In this document: piece by piece, positions 1-8,804 of the stretch
How positions within the stretch are numbered: the first letter of the stretch is position 1
Layout of the letters: each line of letters opens with the position of its first letter
DNA from: an uncultured Pelagibacteraceae bacterium
GTDB taxonomy: Bacteria; Pseudomonadota; Alphaproteobacteria; Pelagibacterales; Pelagibacteraceae
Reading direction: 5' to 3'
DNA length: 64,000 nucleotides
Assembly: GCA_902555585.1 (NCBI GenBank)
Contig: CACDSY010000002.1
Coordinates: 80,001 to 144,000, forward strand
Made by a program: the position numbers and the translations under genes
The notes under the pieces: generated by a model
Database searches by the model: none
Told to the model about the DNA's origin: nothing
Seen by the model: the letters and a program-made list of their open reading frames with translations, nothing else

Positions 1-787
1 GATCTTCAAGTCTAAACTCATTTACTTCATCCTCGCTATCCATTCCTTGACTTATATTTTCATCTTCGCTTGTTTTGCTAGACTCATTATTATCTTTGTC
101 TTCATTGTTATTAGAATTATTTTGATCTTGCGTATCATCATTTTCTTCATTTTCTTTTTCAGTTGTGTCATCATTTTCGAATATATCCATACTTTCTAAA
201 ATTTCAGAAAATTTAGCATTATATACTTCCTGATTTTCTAGATTTTGATTTAAAAATTCAAAGTGTTTGTCTATTGACTTATTAAAATCTTTCTCCCAAA
301 ATTTAAGAATTTCTTTATTTTCTTGGTATAATTCGACATTAAAAAATTTGTTTGTCATATAGATTTCAAAAGCATCAATAATATTTGTATCTTCTTTTTT
401 TGTTATTTTTTCTTTTTTAAGATGTTGAAGTCTATTTTTATAATTTTCTTTAAAATTTTTGGAAATTCCTTTTAGCATCTCTGAACCAAGTAGTTCATAT
501 CTCACCTTTTCTGCTAGCTGGTAGAGTGTTCTGCAAGAGGGATTTTGTGGTTTGTTTTTATCCAATAATTTTCTGTTTGAAAATCTTCTTTTTAAAGCCT
601 TAGAGTCTGTTTCAGCCCTTAGTTTTTTAAATTGATTTTTATCATTAATATTGTCAATTTCCCCAATATCATAAACCTTTTCGTCATTTTTTTTATTTTT
701 GTCAACCTTATAGTCATCTGAAATTACTTTGTAAGTTGATTGAAGGGCTTGTTTGAATTTTTCTTTAATACTATCTTCTTTGTTCAT
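1..787 (-). CDS. cobT: Cobaltochelatase subunit CobT, N-terminal part (cut by window edge)
   Basis: Reading the minus strand from the ATG at 787-785 gives about 262 open residues running off the window edge. The start overlaps the cobS stop by one base (TGATG). The N-terminal half carries the CobT-like segment CRTLYQLAEKVRYE near residue 90. Residues of roughly 195-260 form a very acidic Asp/Glu/Asn/Ser-rich linker, as in CobT before its C-terminal VWA domain, which would lie outside the window. CobT and CobS form the AAA+ chaperone part of aerobic cobaltochelatase, which with CobN inserts Co2+ into hydrogenobyrinate a,c-diamide. Whether CobN exists here cannot be seen. SAR11 strains generally lack de novo B12 synthesis, so the present role is uncertain. 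Confidence 0.85.
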   Translation of the reverse strand, partial: MNKEDSIKEKFKQALQSTYKVISDDYKVDKNKKNDEKVYDIGEIDNINDKNQFKKLRAETDSKALKRRFSNRKLLDKNKPQNPSCRTLYQLAEKVRYELLGSEMLKGISKNFKENYKNRLQHLKKEKITKKEDTNIIDAFEIYMTNKFFNVELYQENKEILKFWEKDFNKSIDKHFEFLNQNLENQEVYNAKFSEILESMDIFENDDTTEKENEENDDTQDQNNSNNNEDKDNNESSKTSEDENISQGMDSEDEVNEFRLED

Positions 788-1761
788 CAAATTTGAATAT
801 TTATCATTGACTCTGGTAGTTCATCTCCAAAACATCTTTGATAATATTCAGCAATAGTGTTTTTTTCAGCATCGTCACATTTGTTTAAAAATGTTACTCT
901 AAATGCATATCCGATATCTTTGAAAATTTCAGAATTTTCTGCCCAATGCAAAACTGTTCTAGGACTCATTACTGTAGATATATCACCTGCCATAAATCCT
1001 TTTCTTGTAAGTGAAGCAACTTTTATCATGTTTGAAACTTGTTCTTTACCTTTAGGATTATTTAAATTTTTGTTCTTACCTAATATGATTTCCATTTCTT
1101 TATCTAAACTAAGATAGTTTAATGTAGATACAATATTCCATCTATCCATTTGTCCTTGATTTATTTGTTGTGTCCCGTGATATAGTCCGGTTGTATCACC
1201 AAGTCCCACAGTATTTGTTGTTGCAAAAAGCCTAAAAAATTTATTTTGTTTAATTACTTTATTTTTATCTAATAGAGTAAAGCTACCTTCTGACTCAAGC
1301 ACTCTCTGAATAACGAACATTACATCTGGTCTTCCAGCGTCATATTCGTCAAAAACTAAGGCCACAGGATTTTGAATTGACCAAGGTAATATTCCTTCTT
1401 TAAATTCAGTTACCTGTTTACCATCTTTGATTACAATTGAATCTTTACCTATTAAGTCAATCCTACTTACATGACTATCGAGATTAATTCTTATGCAAGG
1501 CCAGTTTAGCCTAGCAGCAATTTGTTCGATGTGTGTTGATTTTCCAGTTCCATGGTATCCTTGAATTAAAACTCTTTTATTAAAAGAAAATCCTGACAAA
1601 ATAGCTAATGTTGTATCTTTATCGAACTTGTAAGTTTTGTCGATTTCTGGAACGTACTCACTTGATTTTGAAAATGCATCAACTTCCATGTCACTTTCGA
1701 TACCAAAAGTTTGCTTAATAGATAACTTAATATCAGGGGTATGGTTAATATTTGGTGTCAA
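787..1761 (-). CDS. cobS: Cobaltochelatase subunit CobS (AAA+ ATPase)
   Basis: A 324-residue MoxR/CobS-type AAA+ ATPase. The Walker A motif GYHGTGKST is at residues 68-76 and the Walker B region LVFDEYD at about 135-141. The DRWN segment and the ATTNTVG sensor region are also present, and the length is normal for CobS. The N-terminus carries the short CobS-specific segment that precedes the ATPase core. It forms the hexameric motor of the CobS-CobT chaperone, which hydrolyses ATP to drive cobalt insertion by CobN. It overlaps cobT by one base and the upstream J-domain gene by 17 bases, so the three are almost surely one transcription unit. Confidence 0.93.
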   Translation of the reverse strand: MTPNINHTPDIKLSIKQTFGIESDMEVDAFSKSSEYVPEIDKTYKFDKDTTLAILSGFSFNKRVLIQGYHGTGKSTHIEQIAARLNWPCIRINLDSHVSRIDLIGKDSIVIKDGKQVTEFKEGILPWSIQNPVALVFDEYDAGRPDVMFVIQRVLESEGSFTLLDKNKVIKQNKFFRLFATTNTVGLGDTTGLYHGTQQINQGQMDRWNIVSTLNYLSLDKEMEIILGKNKNLNNPKGKEQVSNMIKVASLTRKGFMAGDISTVMSPRTVLHWAENSEIFKDIGYAFRVTFLNKCDDAEKNTIAEYYQRCFGDELPESMINIQI

Positions 1762-2278
1762 TTTTGTCCTTATATGTATTTTTTAATTGAGTGTAAGCCA
1801 AAGTAATTACTTTAAGCTTGTCTTCAAATTTTTTATTTCCAGAATTCATATCAGGGTGAAATTTTTTAACAAGCTTTTTAAATTTTTCTTGTACTTTTTC
1901 CCATTTTAATCCAACACTAATCCCTAATATATTAAAGGCTTTTAAATCATTGTTGTTAAATTTAAATTTATTCATATTATTAAAATCATTATTAAATTTA
2001 AATTTATCCATCTCATCTTTTAAAGCATTACTCCAAAGAACTTTGAAGAAATTATCAGATGAACTAAAACTTTGTGTTGGTTTATGCCAAGTCATGTCAG
2101 ACCTTAAAAAATCAATAATTTGTTGATCACTCATACCTGTAAAATAATTCCAACTTTTGTTAAACTCTTTAACATGGTTTAAACACAGTAATCTATAATT
2201 TTTGCTATTATCTCTTTCTTTAGGTGCTTTAAAAAGACCTTCCTCTGAGCAATTATTCCAATCGCAAATATTTTTCAT
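1745..2278 (-). CDS. J-domain (DnaJ-like) protein of the alphaproteobacterial cobS-linked type
   Basis: A 177-residue protein with an N-terminal Cys/His region (C5, C10, C32, H35) that is plausibly metal-binding. It has a low-complexity Asn/Lys/Phe middle and a C-terminal J domain from about residue 115, with the diagnostic HPD at 141-143. The J domain should stimulate the ATPase of a DnaK-type Hsp70, but no client is evident. A gene of this architecture next to cobS and bolA is common in alphaproteobacteria. Residues 92-111 contain an internal duplication (KFKFNN twice) matching a DNA tandem repeat at 1944-2011. The gene overlaps the cobS start by 17 bases and is divergent from bolA. Confidence 0.85.
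   Translation of the reverse strand: MKNICDWNNCSEEGLFKAPKERDNSKNYRLLCLNHVKEFNKSWNYFTGMSDQQIIDFLRSDMTWHKPTQSFSSSDNFFKVLWSNALKDEMDKFKFNNDFNNMNKFKFNNNDLKAFNILGISVGLKWEKVQEKFKKLVKKFHPDMNSGNKKFEDKLKVITLAYTQLKNTYKDKIDTKY
1944..2011. repeat. Imperfect two-copy tandem repeat inside the J-domain gene
   Basis: Two adjacent units of about 32 and 29 bases (1944-1975 and 1983-2011) both begin AAATCATT and share the core TTAAATTTAAATTTAT. The length difference and the spacer keep the reading frame. In the protein this gives the doubled KFKFNN/N-rich linker. It is probably a local slippage duplication in a tolerant linker. Confidence 0.7.
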
Positions 2279-2298
2279 GATGTATAATACTTTATAAA

Positions 2299-2559
2299 AT
2301 GAACATTAATCAACTAATTGAAACTATAGAAAAAAAAATTTTGTCGCAGGATTGTATTTCAAAAGTTCATATAGAGGACAAGTCATTCTTACACAAAAAT
2401 CACAAATCTAACAAAGATGGAAAATTTCATATTGTTCTTTCAATTGAGTCTGATGAGTTAAAGAATAAAAGCAAGTTATATTCAACAAGGTTTATTTACA
2501 AAATTTTAGATTATGAATTAAAAAAATATATTCATTCGTTGCAAATCAAATTAATTTAA
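2299..2559 (+). CDS. bolA: BolA-family protein
   Basis: An 86-residue protein matching the small BolA/IbaG fold. It has an N-terminal helix (residues 1-13), the segment HIEDKSFLHKNH with its conserved histidine region, then GKFHIVLSIESDEL and a C-terminal helix ending in a short strand. BolA proteins partner with monothiol glutaredoxins to bind or transfer [2Fe-2S] clusters. Some also act on transcription or cell shape. It sits divergently from the J-domain/cobS/cobT unit and converges on aroB with a 9-base overlap of the two 3' ends (2551-2559). Confidence 0.85.
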   Translation: MNINQLIETIEKKILSQDCISKVHIEDKSFLHKNHKSNKDGKFHIVLSIESDELKNKSKLYSTRFIYKILDYELKKYIHSLQIKLI

Positions 2560-3660
2560 ACTACTAGATAAGTATTTTTTTAAATTTGTAGGGTTAATCT
2601 GAAAGTCAATTATTATTTTTCCAAAATCTTTCACTAAAATTAAGTTAATATTATTTGAATTATTTTTCTTATCACTTCTCATATAATTCATAATTTTAGA
2701 TACATGTCTTTTTTTAAATAATTTTTCAATTTTTGGTTTCATCCCGACTCTATTAATATGGTTTAAAATAATATTAAATTTTTGTTTTGATAAAATTTTT
2801 CTTTTAGAGCTGAATTCAACTGCATTTTTAATGCCTAAAATTACAGCTTCTCCATGATTTAATTTTTTAGAAAAACCTAAAGTAGACTCATAAGCATGAG
2901 CAAAGGTATGACCTAAATTTAAAACCTTTCTGTAGTTCTTCTCTTTCTCATCTTTTTCTACAACTCTTTTTTTTAAATTACAGCTTTTAATTATGGATCT
3001 TTCAATGAAAGGTGATTTTAATTCTAAAATTTCTTTTAAATTTTTGTCTAAATAGAGAAAATTATTAAAATTATCTATAATACTACTTTTTAATATTTCA
3101 GCATATCCACAAATAATTTCTCTTTCCGGTAAAGAGGCTAAAATATTCATGTCAGAAACAACTAAATCAGGTTGATAAAAACTTCCAATCAAATTTTTTC
3201 CAAATTTATTATTTACACCTGTTTTGCCTCCTATGGATGAATCCACTTGAGCCAGTAAAGTTGTTGGAATGTTTACAAATTTCATACCTCTTTTAAACGT
3301 ACTAGATGCAAATCCAACTATATCCCCAATAATTCCTCCACCAAAAGAAATAATACAATCTTCTCTATTAAATCTTTTTTCAAATAAAACTTTATGAATT
3401 TTTTCAATTGTTCGATAATTCTTATTTTTTTCTGATGCTGTGATTTCTATTTTAACAAGTTTACTTGTTTTTAACTTTTTATATAAGAGTCTTTTAAACC
3501 TGAGAGGAATATTTTTATCTGTAACGATTAAACATTTATCAAATTTTAGACGGTTAGCCTTTAAAATTTTTTCAATTTTACCTATTAAATCTCTTCCAAT
3601 TATAATTGAGTAGTTCTTATTGGTTGTTTTAATTGAAATTTTATTTGTAATCATAAACAT
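2551..3660 (-). CDS. aroB: 3-dehydroquinate synthase
   Basis: A 369-residue enzyme of the normal family length. It converts DAHP to 3-dehydroquinate, the second shikimate-pathway step, using NAD+ and a divalent metal. Visible motifs are the NAD-binding GGGIIGD (107-113), the segment IPTTLLAQVDSSIGGK (131-146), and the metal-ligand regions GHTFAHAYE and NHGEA. The start lies inside the end of aroK (20-base overlap), so the two are translationally linked. An internal Met3 is an equally possible start. The pathway continues with aroK here and aroA near 37 kb. Confidence 0.95.
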   Translation of the reverse strand: MFMITNKISIKTTNKNYSIIIGRDLIGKIEKILKANRLKFDKCLIVTDKNIPLRFKRLLYKKLKTSKLVKIEITASEKNKNYRTIEKIHKVLFEKRFNREDCIISFGGGIIGDIVGFASSTFKRGMKFVNIPTTLLAQVDSSIGGKTGVNNKFGKNLIGSFYQPDLVVSDMNILASLPEREIICGYAEILKSSIIDNFNNFLYLDKNLKEILELKSPFIERSIIKSCNLKKRVVEKDEKEKNYRKVLNLGHTFAHAYESTLGFSKKLNHGEAVILGIKNAVEFSSKRKILSKQKFNIILNHINRVGMKPKIEKLFKKRHVSKIMNYMRSDKKNNSNNINLILVKDFGKIIIDFQINPTNLKKYLSSSLN

Positions 3661-4153
3661 CTAATATCTTATTTATAATTTCAACTTTGTCTAATTTATC
3701 ACAATTAATCCTGTAACTAGATAAACTATAAAATTTAGATCTTTCTTTTATTAAATTATTAATTTGACCCTTAGTAAGATTAATTGCTAATGGTCTTTTT
3801 TTACTCTTATATATCCTTTTTATTATTGTTTCATTTTTCCAATCTAGCCAAAAAGATAAACAATTTTTCTTACACATTTTTCTGATTGAGGTATTTATAA
3901 AACCGCCTCCACCTAAAGATATTACAGAATTTTCTGAACCTAGAAATTTTAAAGATATTTTTTCTTCAATTTTACGAAAATAATCTTCTCCATATTTAGT
4001 AAAAATTTCTGATATTTTAGAATCCTCACTTTCTTCAATTTTTTGATCAATATCAATAAATGTTAAGTTTAATTTTTTTGACAAAATTTTACCAATTGAT
4101 GTTTTTCCAGATCCCATCATTCCAATTAATACAATATTTTTATTTGATTTCAT
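3641..4153 (-). CDS. aroK: Shikimate kinase
   Basis: A 170-residue P-loop kinase that phosphorylates shikimate to shikimate 3-phosphate. The Walker A motif GMMGSGKTS is at 11-19, the substrate-binding Asp is in FIDIDQ, Gly-rich SLGGGG binds shikimate, and the KRPL lid region is present. It is the first gene of an aroK-aroB pair on the minus strand. Its start region overlaps by two bases a plus-strand frame at 4152, but the real plus-strand gene probably begins at 4209. Confidence 0.95.
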   Translation of the reverse strand: MKSNKNIVLIGMMGSGKTSIGKILSKKLNLTFIDIDQKIEESEDSKISEIFTKYGEDYFRKIEEKISLKFLGSENSVISLGGGGFINTSIRKMCKKNCLSFWLDWKNETIIKRIYKSKKRPLAINLTKGQINNLIKERSKFYSLSSYRINCDKLDKVEIINKILDVYDYK

Positions 4154-4208
4154 GAGTTTCTATATTGAAAAAACACAAATATGTCTTATTTTGAAATTAT
4201 TAAATTAT

Positions 4209-4391
4209 ATGCAATTTACAAAAAATACAAGTAAAGACAAAATTTTTAGCTTAGGGACAATTTTAAAAATTTTAATAGCCATTTTTATAATTGTATTTGG
4301 CATTATTGTGATTAACCAGATTAATCTGCCCGCTCCAGACAAACAAATTGAAAAAATTTTATCAAATGAAAATTTCAAAACAATTAAGTAA
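4209..4391 (+). CDS. Small single-pass membrane peptide, function unknown
   Basis: A 60-residue protein from the ATG at 4209. A longer frame opens at 4152, but its first 19 residues overlap aroK and look non-native. After a basic N-terminus, residues of about 18-36 form one strong hydrophobic helix (KILIAIFIIVFGIIVI). A short tail containing PAPDKQIEKIL follows. I recognise no family. The last 26 bases overlap the start of the exported protein at 4366, suggesting translational coupling and perhaps a joint envelope role. Confidence 0.6.
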   Translation: MQFTKNTSKDKIFSLGTILKILIAIFIIVFGIIVINQINLPAPDKQIEKILSNENFKTIK

Positions 4392-6102
4392 GATTTTAAT
4401 TTTTGCTTCTTTTTTTTTGTTTGTTCTATCAGCCCAAGCTCAGGAAGTTAAAGAGATTTGGTCGGAAATAGAAAAAAAAGAGATTAAAAATACTCAACAA
4501 AAAAATGATGTAGGCACATTTATTAATACAGACCAGCTTGAAGGTGTCAAAGTAAAACTTTCTGATGAAAATATTGTAGTAGATCAAAATTTAGACAGTT
4601 CTGATATTTTGTTGGCTGGATTATTTGACCCTGATGACAACGATCTAAACCTTAATATGTGGTCAAAAACAGATGGAATAAAAATAAAAAAGTTACTGGA
4701 ACAAATACAGTCTAAAAATTTATCAAGTTTCTCTGAAAGATTAATGGACGTAGCATTATTAACAAACTCTTATATTCCAAATCAAAACTTTTCATTACAT
4801 GAATTTGAAAATTTCACACTTGACCATCTAATTAAAAAAAAGGATTTTGATTTAGTTGAGGAATTTATTCAAAAAAATTCATCAATAAAAGATAAAGAGA
4901 GACTCATAAAACACGTAGCTGATTATTACTTGTCATTAAACAAAATAGAAAATTCATGCTCTGCTGTTGATAGCTTAAGTTTAATAACTGATGAATACTT
5001 AACATATTTCAAAATTTATTGCTTAATAACTCAGAATAAAAAAGATGAGGCTCAGTTGTTGTTTGATCTTAACTCGGAGCTAGATACTTTGAATGACTTT
5101 TTTGTTAAAAAGTTTGAAGTATTAATGGGATATGAGGACAATAATTTTATATTGTCTGATGAAAATGTTCTCTATTTTCATTTATCTCACAAAACAGACA
5201 AGAAATTTTTATACTATCCATCTGTAGAGTCTGAAGAATTTATTTGGAAATATTTATCTAACTGGAATCTACTTAAAAATCTAAAAGATTTTAATCTTAG
5301 TGATATTGATCAAGTAAAGTTTTTAGAGAAAGCAACTAGTGAAGGTATTTTTGATGAAAAAGATCTATTGAATTTGTACAAAAAATTTCAATTTGAGATT
5401 GATGACCTAATTAATTATGAAGATGTAGTAAAAAATTTACCTGATTACAAGGGAAGAGCTCTGATGTACCAGAGGTTTTTACTGACAGATAATCTTGAAA
5501 ATAAACTTTCATTATTATCAAAATTGAATAACTCCTTTGAAAAATCAAATTTTAAAAAATCATTTGACAATGAACTATCTAAGTTGTTAAAAAAAATGGA
5601 TAAAAAAGAAATTCCTTTAAAGTTTTCTGACTTTTACCAAATTAATTTAATTACTGAAGAAAATAGAAAAAATAAAATTAAGTTTAATAATGAAGTTTTT
5701 CATCAATCAAAAGTATTAAATTATTTTTTGAATAAGCAAAGCTTACCTAAAACACAAAAATTAACTGATAATTTGTTGTCAAAAATGAAAAAAGACAAGA
5801 ATTACTCTTTTAACTTTAAAGATGTTGTATTATTACAATCATTGAGAGCAGATGGAATTCAAATAGATCAAATTGATGAACTCTCTCAATATAAATCTGA
5901 ATTAAATTCTGAAATTGATAAAATGATAGAGAATAATGAGTCAGGCATGATACTATTAAAATTAGTTGAAATTATTGGTGAAAAAGAATTGAATGAATTA
6001 AATAGCGAGTCACTAAATTTTGTAATTGAAATTATGAATAGAACAAAATTAATTAGCTTGAGAAACGAACTATTGTTGGAAATTCTTCCATTAAAAGTTT
6101 AA
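4366..6102 (+). CDS. Large exported protein of unknown function
   Basis: A 578-residue protein. I chose the ATG at 4366 because it begins directly with a signal peptide: MKISKQLSK, a hydrophobic stretch, and an AQA-type cleavage site near residue 25. The mature part is acidic, helical and rich in Leu/Asp/Lys/Ser, with no catalytic motif or membrane segment that I can see. The spacing of helices could fit a TPR-like solenoid, but this is a guess. It is followed 16 bases later by def. Similar large exported orphans occur in SAR11 genomes. A periplasmic scaffold or envelope-assembly role is possible but unproven. Confidence 0.6.
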   Translation: MKISKQLSKILIFASFFLFVLSAQAQEVKEIWSEIEKKEIKNTQQKNDVGTFINTDQLEGVKVKLSDENIVVDQNLDSSDILLAGLFDPDDNDLNLNMWSKTDGIKIKKLLEQIQSKNLSSFSERLMDVALLTNSYIPNQNFSLHEFENFTLDHLIKKKDFDLVEEFIQKNSSIKDKERLIKHVADYYLSLNKIENSCSAVDSLSLITDEYLTYFKIYCLITQNKKDEAQLLFDLNSELDTLNDFFVKKFEVLMGYEDNNFILSDENVLYFHLSHKTDKKFLYYPSVESEEFIWKYLSNWNLLKNLKDFNLSDIDQVKFLEKATSEGIFDEKDLLNLYKKFQFEIDDLINYEDVVKNLPDYKGRALMYQRFLLTDNLENKLSLLSKLNNSFEKSNFKKSFDNELSKLLKKMDKKEIPLKFSDFYQINLITEENRKNKIKFNNEVFHQSKVLNYFLNKQSLPKTQKLTDNLLSKMKKDKNYSFNFKDVVLLQSLRADGIQIDQIDELSQYKSELNSEIDKMIENNESGMILLKLVEIIGEKELNELNSESLNFVIEIMNRTKLISLRNELLLEILPLKV

Positions 6103-6118
6103 AATACTGCTATCAATC

Positions 6119-6640
6119 ATGACAATAAAAACAATTATAACTGAACCTAACGAAATTTTAAGACAAGTCTCAAAACCAGTCCCAGCAGTGGGTAATGAAG
6201 AAAGAAAGTTAATGGATGATATGTTGGAAACAATGTATGCAGCTAATGGTATTGGTTTAGCAGCTATTCAAATTGGTATTCCCAAAAGAATTATAGTGAT
6301 GGATATTTCAAAAGATGGAAAAAAAGATCCACTGTATTTTGTAAATCCTAAAATCAAAAAAAAAGACAAAGAAAAAACCACATATGAAGAGGGATGTTTA
6401 TCTGTCCCTGATTATTTTGCAGAAGTTGAGAGACCTAAATATTGTGAGGTTGAATATTTAGATTATAATGGGGAAAATAAAATTTTAGAAGCTGATGGGC
6501 TCCTTGCAACTTGTATACAACATGAAATGGATCATCTTGAAGGAATTCTGTTTATAGACTACTTGTCAAAATTGAAAAAAACAATGATTGTTAAAAAATT
6601 ATCAAAAAGAAAAAATCCCCCTGATAGAATTATTGTTTAA
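6119..6640 (+). CDS. def: Peptide deformylase
   Basis: A 173-residue metallo-hydrolase that removes the formyl group from nascent N-terminal Met. All three family motifs are intact: GIGLAAIQIG (44-53), EGCLSVP (91-97, Cys metal ligand) and HEMDH (135-139, two His ligands and the catalytic Glu). The stop codon shares one base with the fmt start (TAATG), the usual def-fmt pairing that links deformylation to formylation. Confidence 0.97.
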   Translation: MTIKTIITEPNEILRQVSKPVPAVGNEERKLMDDMLETMYAANGIGLAAIQIGIPKRIIVMDISKDGKKDPLYFVNPKIKKKDKEKTTYEEGCLSVPDYFAEVERPKYCEVEYLDYNGENKILEADGLLATCIQHEMDHLEGILFIDYLSKLKKTMIVKKLSKRKNPPDRIIV

Positions 6641-7560
6641 TGAGCAAAAAAATTGCTTTTATGGGTACCCCCGCCATTTCTGGGCAAATACTCAAATCAT
6701 TGTATCAAAATGGTTTTGATATCGAAGTTGTTTATACTCAACCACCTGTAGCATCAAATAGAGGTCACAGATTAAATAAGTCACCTGTTCATATAATGGC
6801 TGAAATATTAAATATACCTGTTAGGACTCCAGTTGTATTAGATAATATTGAAGAAAAAAACTTTCTTCATAAACAAAATATAAGTTTAGGTATCGTCGTT
6901 GCTTACGGGCAGATTCTTAAAAAAGATATTTTAGAAATTCCAAAATATGGATGGATAAATATTCATTATTCACTTTTACCAAAATTACGAGGTGCAGCTC
7001 CCATTCAAAGAGCAATCATGGAAAATGAAACATCAACAGGTATTTCTATAATGAAAATTGATGAGGGTTTAGACTCTGGTCCGGTCTGCAATCAATATTC
7101 TATAAATATTTTAGAAAATGAAAATAGTGAGGATTTATCTCAAAGATTAAGCAATCTAGCATCTGAAAAAATACTACAAAATATTGATGATATATTTGAA
7201 AACAAAGCAAATTTTAAAGAACAAAATCACAGCAAATCTACATATGCAAAAAAAATTAAAAAAGAAGAAGGAAAAATAAATTGGAAGGATAGTAATATAA
7301 AAATAATAGGAAAAATTAATGGTCTATATCCTAATCCAGGAGGTTGGTTTGAATTTAAAGGGGAAAGATACAAGATACTAAAAGCAGAAAAATCAATTTT
7401 AAGTGGAAAATCAGGATATGTCTTATCAGATAATTTTGAAATTGGTTGTGGTGAAAATTCAATAAAGATAATTGAGATACAAAGACAAGGTAAAACAGTT
7501 CAAAAAACTAAGGAATTTCTGCGTGGTAGCCAAATTACTAAAGGCACTGATTTGAATTAA
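6640..7560 (+). CDS. fmt: Methionyl-tRNA formyltransferase
   Basis: A 306-residue enzyme using 10-formyl-tetrahydrofolate to formylate initiator Met-tRNA. The catalytic segment INIHYSLLPKLRGAAP lies around 106-121 (Asn, His and the SLLP loop), followed by GISIMKIDEGLDSGP. The C-terminal tRNA-binding OB domain spans roughly residues 205-306. It sits between def (1-base overlap) and truA (2-base gap), so it belongs to a def-fmt-truA translation operon. Confidence 0.96.
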   Translation: MSKKIAFMGTPAISGQILKSLYQNGFDIEVVYTQPPVASNRGHRLNKSPVHIMAEILNIPVRTPVVLDNIEEKNFLHKQNISLGIVVAYGQILKKDILEIPKYGWINIHYSLLPKLRGAAPIQRAIMENETSTGISIMKIDEGLDSGPVCNQYSINILENENSEDLSQRLSNLASEKILQNIDDIFENKANFKEQNHSKSTYAKKIKKEEGKINWKDSNIKIIGKINGLYPNPGGWFEFKGERYKILKAEKSILSGKSGYVLSDNFEIGCGENSIKIIEIQRQGKTVQKTKEFLRGSQITKGTDLN

Positions 7561-7562
7561 AC

Positions 7563-8303
7563 ATGTTCAGATATCAAATACTAATCGAATATGTTGGATC
7601 TTCTTTCATAGGTTGGCAGGTGCAAACAAAAGGCAAAACTATACAAGGATTAATTCAAAAAAAAATTTCGTATCTTTTAAATGATAAAATTACACTTATA
7701 GGTTCGGGAAGAACAGATACTGGTGTTCATGCAATTGAGCAATCTGCACATTTTGATGTCACTGAGAAAATCCAAAATTTAAATAAATTTTTAAAATCAA
7801 TTAATTATTTTCTAAATAAATACGAAATAGCCATCTTAAAAATAAAAAGAAAAAATATTAGATTTCATGCACGTTTTTCTGCAAAAGAGAGAGTTTATAA
7901 ATATGTTATTTTCAATCAATTAAGTAAACCGATCCTTCAAAATAAGCGAGGATGGTTTGTTATTAAAAATCTCGAATTAGAGATAATGAAAAAAGCAGCA
8001 AAAAAGTTAATTGGAACTCATGATTTTTCAACTTTTAGAGCATCTGGATGTAATGCAAAGAGCCCAACTAGATCAATTAAGTCAGTTAAAATTAAAAAGA
8101 CAAAAAACAAAATTGAAATAGAGTTTAGATCTCAATCATTTTTAAAACAACAAGTTAGATCAATGGTTGGTTGTTTAAAATATATTGGAGAAAAAAAGTG
8201 GACATTAAAAAAATTTACAAGTGTAATAAAATCAAAAAATAGAAATTTATGCGCACCGCCAGCACCGGCAGAAGGTTTATTTTTGAAAAAAGTCTTATAC
8301 TAA
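7563..8303 (+). CDS. truA: tRNA pseudouridine(38-40) synthase
   Basis: A 246-residue pseudouridine synthase acting on positions 38-40 of the tRNA anticodon stem-loop. The catalytic Asp is D52 in GSGRTDTGVHA, and the second family block RFHARFSAKERVYKY is present. The C-terminus FLKQQVRSMVG is typical. Its TAA stop interlocks with the TAG stop of the convergent SET-domain gene in a shared CTAA at 8300-8303, leaving no terminator space. Confidence 0.95.
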   Translation: MFRYQILIEYVGSSFIGWQVQTKGKTIQGLIQKKISYLLNDKITLIGSGRTDTGVHAIEQSAHFDVTEKIQNLNKFLKSINYFLNKYEIAILKIKRKNIRFHARFSAKERVYKYVIFNQLSKPILQNKRGWFVIKNLELEIMKKAAKKLIGTHDFSTFRASGCNAKSPTRSIKSVKIKKTKNKIEIEFRSQSFLKQQVRSMVGCLKYIGEKKWTLKKFTSVIKSKNRNLCAPPAPAEGLFLKKVLY

Positions 8304-8773
8304 TTTTTCCTATTACTCATTGCGAATTTTTTATTAATTCTCCACCTTGATTCTGCTCTCACGATGTAGCCACAACAATTTTTTGACTTACATTTACAAG
8401 GAAATTGTTTGTAATCTTTGTCATAACCAAATCCATAGTCACAAGTTAATTCCTCACCTTTTTTTATATTTTTTATAGCCTTAACCCAAATTTTAAGCCC
8501 CTTACCATCGTAGTCACAGTTATTCTCGCAAGAGTGATTTATTAGACCAGCTGTATTCCATGGGAAATCTCCGTCGAGATCATATCTTTTATTTATTGTA
8601 AATAAATATATTGGTTTATTATTATCGTATTTATCAGAATTCTCAGTTTGTTTTTTAGTAATTAATTTTCCAATGTAATCTATTATTTTTTCACCTTCTT
8701 TTATATCTCTTGCGGCGTAAAGTCCTTTACCTTTTTTATCAATGTCAGACTTTTTAATCTTATATAATTTCAT
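8300..8773 (-). CDS. SET-domain protein (putative protein-lysine methyltransferase)
   Basis: A compact 157-residue SET domain. The N-terminal GKGLYAARDIKEGE is the SET-N block. NHSC (79-82) is the core motif that contacts S-adenosylmethionine. GEELTCDYG (106-114) holds the active-site Tyr. A post-SET Cys cluster (CKCKSKNCC, 126-134) could bind zinc. The fold is common in eukaryotes and sporadic in bacteria. The substrate is unknown; ribosomal or DNA-binding proteins are possibilities. It lies 31 bases downstream of an HDAC-like gene on the same strand, so one operon could carry a lysine-methylating and a deacetylating enzyme. Confidence 0.85.
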   Translation of the reverse strand: MKLYKIKKSDIDKKGKGLYAARDIKEGEKIIDYIGKLITKKQTENSDKYDNNKPIYLFTINKRYDLDGDFPWNTAGLINHSCENNCDYDGKGLKIWVKAIKNIKKGEELTCDYGFGYDKDYKQFPCKCKSKNCCGYIVRAESRWRINKKFAMSNRKN

Positions 8774-8804
8774 GAGCTTGTATTTATTGATTAAAAAAAT
8801 ATTA

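Noticed and set aside
857..1117. Plus-strand ORF antisense to cobS, and similar antisense frames elsewhere
   Set aside because: These frames lie opposite well-supported genes, have no family motifs and show the composition of a complementary reading frame.
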